Shown here one piece after another: positions 60,550 to 64,000 of a stretch of 64,000 bases of DNA. The notes beneath the pieces were generated by a model that did not search any database, was not told the origin of the DNA, and saw only the letters and a list, made by a program, of their open reading frames with translations. How positions within the stretch are numbered: the first letter of the stretch is position 1; each line of letters opens with the position of its first letter. Location of the stretch: positions 5,828,001 through 5,892,000 of the forward strand of contig NZ_CP127295.1 of the NCBI RefSeq assembly GCF_030285665.1, given 5' to 3'. Made by a program: the position numbers and the translations under genes. The stretch comes from Amycolatopsis mongoliensis. Lineage in GTDB: Bacteria > Actinomycetota > Actinomycetes > Mycobacteriales > Pseudonocardiaceae.

Positions 60550-61155
60550 ATGAGCCCGTCGGCCGCGCTGGACGCCGCGCGGGGCGGTGACGACGACGCA
60601 TTTCGCGTGCTGTACCGGGCCGTCCAACCGGGTTTGCTGCGGTACCTGCGAGTCCTGGTCCACGACGAAGCCGAGGACGTCGCGTCGGAGGCCTGGCTGC
60701 AGGTTGCGCGGGACCTGGGAAAGTTCCGCGGCGATCTGGACGGCTTCCGTGGCTGGGCGGCGACCATCGCCCGGCACCGGGCCCTCGATCACCTGCGAAA
60801 CCAGCGCCGGCGCCCGGTGGGCGTGGAGCGGGTCGAAGAGCTTGCCGACGTGCCTGGACGCGAGGACACCGCCGGGTCGGCCGTCGACGCGATCGGCACC
60901 GACGCGGCACTCGCCTTGATCGCGAAACTGCCTCGTGATCAGGCCGAAGCGGTTCTCCTGCGGGTCGTGATGGGCCTCGACGCGCCCGCTGCGGCCAAGG
61001 TGCTGGGCAAACGTCCTGGCGCGGTGCGCACCGCGGCCTACCGGGGCCTGCGCACGCTGGCCGAGCGGTTGCCACCTCGAGAGGTGCGCCAAAGCCGCAG
61101 GTCCGAAGCCGGTGTGACAGAAACGAAGGCGTCGACGCTGAAGGAGGCGAGATGA
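60550..61155 (+). CDS. ECF-type RNA polymerase sigma factor
   Basis: 201 residues. Sigma region 2: LLRYLRVLVHDEAEDVASEA, WLQVARDLGKFRG. Region 4: LPRDQAEAVLLRVVMGLDAP, VLGKRPGAVRTAAYRGLRTL. ATG 60550 has GGAG nine bases upstream; the frame is open further upstream to 60238, so a longer form cannot be excluded. It overlaps its membrane partner by four bases. BlaI-type site C implies that the operon is induced with the wall hydrolase. Confidence 0.88.
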   Translation: MSPSAALDAARGGDDDAFRVLYRAVQPGLLRYLRVLVHDEAEDVASEAWLQVARDLGKFRGDLDGFRGWAATIARHRALDHLRNQRRRPVGVERVEELADVPGREDTAGSAVDAIGTDAALALIAKLPRDQAEAVLLRVVMGLDAPAAAKVLGKRPGAVRTAAYRGLRTLAERLPPREVRQSRRSEAGVTETKASTLKEAR

Positions 61156-61907
61156 GCATGAACCGTTCTCGACGACTCGACCGGCGGACCGCCGAGGAAA
61201 TCCTCGACGGCGCACCGGGCGGGCGCGACCACGCGCTGAACGCTTTGCTCGCCGCCGCGGCCGGGGCGGCGAGTGAGGGTGGACTGCGTGGGGAACAGGC
61301 CGCGGTCGCGGCGTTCCGGGCCGCTCGTCTCGCCCCCGCCCCTCGACCCCGGAGACGTTCGATGATCAAGACCATGCTGGCGAAACTGATCGCGGCCAAG
61401 TTCGCGGTGGCGGCCGCCGCGGCCGCAGCCGTGACCGTCGGAGGTGTCGCCGCGGTCGCGGCGACCGGCAACCTGCCCGGTTCGCCGGACTCGCACTCGG
61501 CGAGTACGTCGGCAACGACTGCTGCGTCGGCCACGTCGAGTGTGTCGAGAATGGAGGCGGCCGAGTCCTCGCATGGCGGGGCGACGGGCAACGAGGCCGC
61601 GCCCAGCGGGTCCCCGACTCCCTCACTGATCGGGCTGTGTCACGCCTATACCGCCGGCGCCGGGTCGGATCACGGAAAAGCCTTGGAGAACCCCGCATTC
61701 ACCGTGCTGATCACCACCGCGGGCGGCAAGGACAAGGTCGACGCCTACTGCACGAAGGTCCTTGCCGACACCGATCACGCCTCCCGGGGCGCCGTGACCA
61801 CCCCGCCTCCGGCCGCGAACGACCACCCTGCGCAGCCCCATCCGACCGAGGGGCAGGGTGACACGCACAAGACCGTGCCGCCCGTCACCAAACCCACCCA
61901 CCCCTGA
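61152..61907 (+). CDS. Membrane partner of the sigma factor (anti-sigma-like)
   Basis: 251 residues. A cytoplasmic N-terminus (RLDRRTAEEILDGAPGGRDH) resembles a short sigma-binding segment, then one helix (about 80-100, FAVAAAAAAAVTVGGVAAVA) and a Ser/Thr-rich exterior with two cysteines (LIGLCHAYTAG; DAYCTKVLAD) and a Pro/His tail. It has no zinc HxxxCxxC motif. Coupled translation (ATGA) with the sigma factor argues for an anti-sigma or sensor role. Confidence 0.75.
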   Translation: MSMNRSRRLDRRTAEEILDGAPGGRDHALNALLAAAAGAASEGGLRGEQAAVAAFRAARLAPAPRPRRRSMIKTMLAKLIAAKFAVAAAAAAAVTVGGVAAVAATGNLPGSPDSHSASTSATTAASATSSVSRMEAAESSHGGATGNEAAPSGSPTPSLIGLCHAYTAGAGSDHGKALENPAFTVLITTAGGKDKVDAYCTKVLADTDHASRGAVTTPPPAANDHPAQPHPTEGQGDTHKTVPPVTKPTHP

Positions 61908-61980
61908 CGCGCCGAGGCCTGACCCGGTTCGCGGGCAGGCAGTCGGCGGGTGCGCGCGCCTTGTCGGGGTACGCCGCACC

Positions 61981-62026
61981 GTCGTGAGTGCAGAGTGCCG
62001 TGGGAGGCACACACTCCACTCACGAC
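61981..62026. repeat. GTCGTGAGTG inverted repeat
   Basis: Perfect 10-base arms GTCGTGAGTG (61981-61990) and CACTCACGAC (62017-62026), with further partial pairing inside. Similar in style to the GTGAATGACTCATTC element at 4021. Possibly one of a dispersed family. Confidence 0.6.
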
Positions 62027-62065
62027 CTCGGTGACTCTTCCCTCCCCCGGAGAGTCACCGGCTGA

Positions 62066-62116
62066 GAAGCGGGTGGCGGTCTCCCGCCCCACCGGCGGGA
62101 GACCGCCACTCGCTTC
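62066..62116 (+). terminator. 23-base hairpin downstream of the sigma operon
   Basis: The stem at 62066-62088 pairs with 62094-62116, with one mismatch and a five-base loop. It lies 159 bases after the stop of the sigma partner. The stem includes GGCGGTCTCCCGCC. Confidence 0.8.
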
Positions 62117-62527
62117 CGAAGACCGTCCGGCCCCGGCTGGAAACGTCGCGACCGATTCCGACATACCGAACGACTGCCCTCGTGATCGATGTCGATCGCG
62201 AGGCGCTGGTCGTCCATTGCGGCGACATCGCCGTACCGATCCATCCTCCGGCGGTCACAGATTTCCGAGTGGATGACGAACGGTTGCCGGGAGGTAAGCA
62301 ATCGGGTCGCTCGGCGGAATTCAAACGAAGTGCTCGGTGTGGTTCATTTTCGATTGCCGAAATTTCCCCGGAGAACCCTGCTTCGTTCGGTGGTTCCGGT
62401 CACGTGGCCGAGGCTTCAGGCTGGACCCGCCGTCCTGGGGGCGCATTACCCGGACCGACATGCCCGGTTGACTGCCGTCCGGCTGTTTCCTCTTCGCAGG
62501 ACCGGGGTGCCGCGGCAAACCTCGGCA
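62117..62527. other. Spacer with no supported gene
   Basis: An open frame from GTG 62182 begins IDVDREALVVHCGDIAVPIH, but its later part loses coding character and it matches nothing I know. No operator or terminator is evident beyond the hairpin at its left edge. Confidence 0.4.
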
Positions 62528-62773
62528 TTATCCCGCGGATTGCTGTGTGAGGTCGGCGAAGGACCCGACGGTGCCGGGGTGTTGCTCGATGACCGCGAGG
62601 GCGTAGGTGAGCACGAGTTGAGCCGTCCGGGCCTGCTGTTTCGCGGTCTCGTCCGCTCCGTTGCAGGCAAGAGCAAGGTTCGCTTCCCGGCGCAGCCAGC
62701 GGTTTCGCTCTCGGCGGAGGGTGGCCACCTCGGGTCGTGGTGCGGCGGGTTCGGGAAAGGCCTTCGCTGACAT
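62528..62773 (-). CDS. Small hypothetical protein
   Basis: 81 residues (MSAKAFPEPAAPRPEVATLR, ERNRWLRREANLALACNGAD, LVLTYALAVIEQHPGTVGSF). Charged helix and good coding bias; GAGGGG is 11 bases before the ATG. No family recognised. It lies just outside the IS element. Confidence 0.45.
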   Translation of the reverse strand: MSAKAFPEPAAPRPEVATLRRERNRWLRREANLALACNGADETAKQQARTAQLVLTYALAVIEQHPGTVGSFADLTQQSAG

Positions 62774-62879
62774 CGGTGAGTCCCCTCGAAACGGCTTTGC
62801 GGCAATGGTAGCCGGACGAACGGTAATTCGCTGGTTCGTGACCGGAAAGAAATTTGAGATTCGTCAATACAGCGGTCAT

Positions 62880-63761
62880 TTAGAGCGTGTCTTACGTGGT
62901 GATCGGGCGCTGGTAAGCGATGATCTTGGCTGTGGTGGATCGGTTGTCGCTGCGGTTGGTGCCGGACGAGCTGTGGGCGTTGGTGGAGCCGTTGATCCCG
63001 GTATTCGCGCCGCGTCCGCAGGGTGGTGGCACGGCGCCGGTGGACGCTCGCGCGGTGTTCACGGCGATTGTGTATGTGCTGACCAGTGGATGTGCGTGGC
63101 GGGATCTGCCGCCGTCGTTCGGGGTGCCGTTCCAAACCGCGCACCGCCGCTTCGGTCAGTGGACCAAAGCCGGGCTGTGGCGACGCTTGCATCATGCGCT
63201 ATTGGACGAGCTCGGCAGCCAGGGCCTCATCGACTGGAGCCGCGCGATCGTGGACGGTGCCTGCGTGCGGGCCAAAAGGGGGGATCTCTGACCGGGCCCA
63301 GCCCAGTCGACCGCGGCAAGCCCGGCTCGAAGATCCATGCCCTGTCCGATCGCGCCGGGCTGCCGCTTGCCGTCGCCGTCTCCGCGGCCAACACCCACGA
63401 CAGCCACGCCCTCAGACCGCTGGTGATGGCGATCCCGGCGATCAAGTCCCGTCGTGGTCCGCGGCGGCGCAAGCCGGCCAAGCTGCACGCCGACAAGGCC
63501 TACGACCAGCCCGGCCTGCGGCGCTGGGTCCGCGACCGCGGCATCAAGGTCCGCATCGCCCGCAAAGGCATCGAATCCAAGGACAAGCTCGGCCGGCACC
63601 GCTGGGTGATCGAACGAACGATGGCCTGGTTCACCGGATACCGGCGCCTCACGTTGCGCTACGAACGCAAAGCTGAGCACTTCCTTGCCTTCCTCATTCT
63701 CGGAGCCAGCCTCACGTGCTACAAGAGACTCCGCAAACTCACCACATGAGACAACCTCTTA
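62880..63761 (+). mobile_element. Complete IS5-family insertion sequence with TTA target duplication
   Basis: The element spans 62883-63758 (876 bp). The terminal repeats begin GAGCGTGTCTTACGTGG (left) and GAGGTTGTCTCATGTGG (right, complement) and match at 13 of 17 positions. TTA is directly repeated at 62880-62882 and 63759-63761. One transposase is encoded in two overlapping frames. Size, repeat type and a three-base duplication fit the IS427-like group of IS5. Confidence 0.87.
62920..63749 (+). CDS. IS5-family transposase made by -1 frameshifting
   Basis: The first frame (62920-63291) encodes the DUF4096 N-terminal domain (LSLRLVPDELWALVEPLIP, CAWRDLPPSFGVPFQTAHRR) and the first catalytic Asp (IVDGACVRAK). 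The second frame ends at 63749 and has DRGKPGSKIHALSD, the second Asp in LHADKAYD, and the Glu in RWVIERTMAWF. They join by a -1 shift at A4G6 (63274-63283), a typical slippery run, giving a transposase of about 275 residues with an intact DDE triad. Confidence 0.87.
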
Positions 63762-64000
63762 GTTGCAGTGCGGCTTGAAAAAGGTGCCTGTCGGAAAATT
63801 GCAAGCCAGAACTGGTGAAGTGCCTGTGTGTTACGTCGGCGAGCGTGACCGCCGGCGGCCAGCATTATGCAGGCGGGCAGCTGGTGTGGCGCGTGCTGTG
63901 CGGCCACTCGCCAGCCGAGAACGCGCGGTGACGGGTTCGTCGAAGACGAAGAAGTGGTGCTCGTTCGGCCCTCGGCTGATGCCTGCCCGGCTCGCGCAGC
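63762..64000. other. Right edge without recognised feature
   Basis: No convincing gene. A short plus-strand frame (GGQHYAGGQLVWRVLCGHSP) and a minus-strand frame open at the edge (GPNEHHFFVFDEPVTAR) are seen. Either could be the end of a gene outside the window or split by the IS element. Confidence 0.3.

Noticed and set aside
62182..62550. 122-codon open frame between the sigma operon and the IS element
   Set aside because: Only the first 30 codons look coding; the rest changes character and matches nothing known, so it is noted only as spacer content.
63719..63907. 62-codon minus-strand frame at the IS right end
   Set aside because: It crosses the IS terminal repeat and target duplication and has no RBS, so it is a chance frame.

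Overview
The window is very GC-rich, uses many GTG starts, and is full of actinobacterial families (WYL and TetR regulators, mycothiol-type DinB protein, RipA-like NlpC/P60 hydrolase, DUF305/DUF6153). It looks like chromosomal DNA of a Pseudonocardiaceae actinomycete, most like Amycolatopsis. That assignment is inference from gene content and from short palindromic intergenic repeats, not from a marker gene. No rRNA, tRNA or CRISPR array was seen.

Layout. 0-12.5 kb: housekeeping and regulatory genes: a MurJ-type flippase, an NCS1 nucleobase transporter, a secreted GH18 chitinase with a DasR-type operator, a membrane diguanylate cyclase, a 2-oxoglutarate oxygenase/cytosine-deaminase operon, and two paralogous WYL regulators that carry the same operator core at the same distance from their starts. 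13.3-27.8 kb: a catabolic regulon with acyl-CoA dehydrogenase, Zn-alcohol dehydrogenase, a fused E1 alpha-beta 2-oxoacid dehydrogenase, a TetR regulator, enoyl-CoA hydratase, and an eight-gene operon (small protein, HyuA, HyuB, CMD-family protein, three SDRs, acyl-CoA ligase). A shared 10-mer, ACCGATTGGT, lies in both divergent promoters. 27.8-29.1 kb: decayed PucR and TerC remnants. 29.5-41.5 kb: a second catabolic cluster. A TetR/hydrolase pair diverges from VOC enzyme, small protein, hydrolase, flavodoxin, aryl-CoA-type FAD hydroxylase, aryl-acid:AMP ligase, AraC regulator, P450, PDR-type reductase and MHS transporter. Twin TACTGA-N4-TCAGTA-type sites lie in the divergent promoter.

41.5-50 kb is a region of decay. 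Fragments of a histidine kinase, a diguanylate cyclase, lgt, a patatin-like protein and a pentapeptide-type protein lie between intact genes (MFS-MarR pair, nagA, an AMIN/GerMN secreted protein). 50-62 kb is a metal and envelope-stress region. It holds an MFS pump and a cupredoxin-fused P1B ATPase behind CsoR-type TACC-N7-GGTA sites, small membrane proteins, wrecked multicopper-oxidase and MerR genes, an NlpC/P60 hydrolase, a BlaI/M56 pair, DUF305 and DUF6153 proteins, and an ECF sigma factor with a membrane partner. Three TRCTAT-N5-ATAGTA sites suggest that BlaI controls both the hydrolase and the sigma factor. The right end carries a complete IS5-family element with a TTA target duplication.

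Most likely to be undescribed: (i) the ACCGATTGGT regulon, which joins a HyuAB-type carboxylase to a free-standing fused E1 enzyme; (ii) the P450/PDR plus aryl-CoA hydroxylase cluster; (iii) the BlaI circuit linking cell-wall hydrolase, sigma factor and copper-type lipoproteins.
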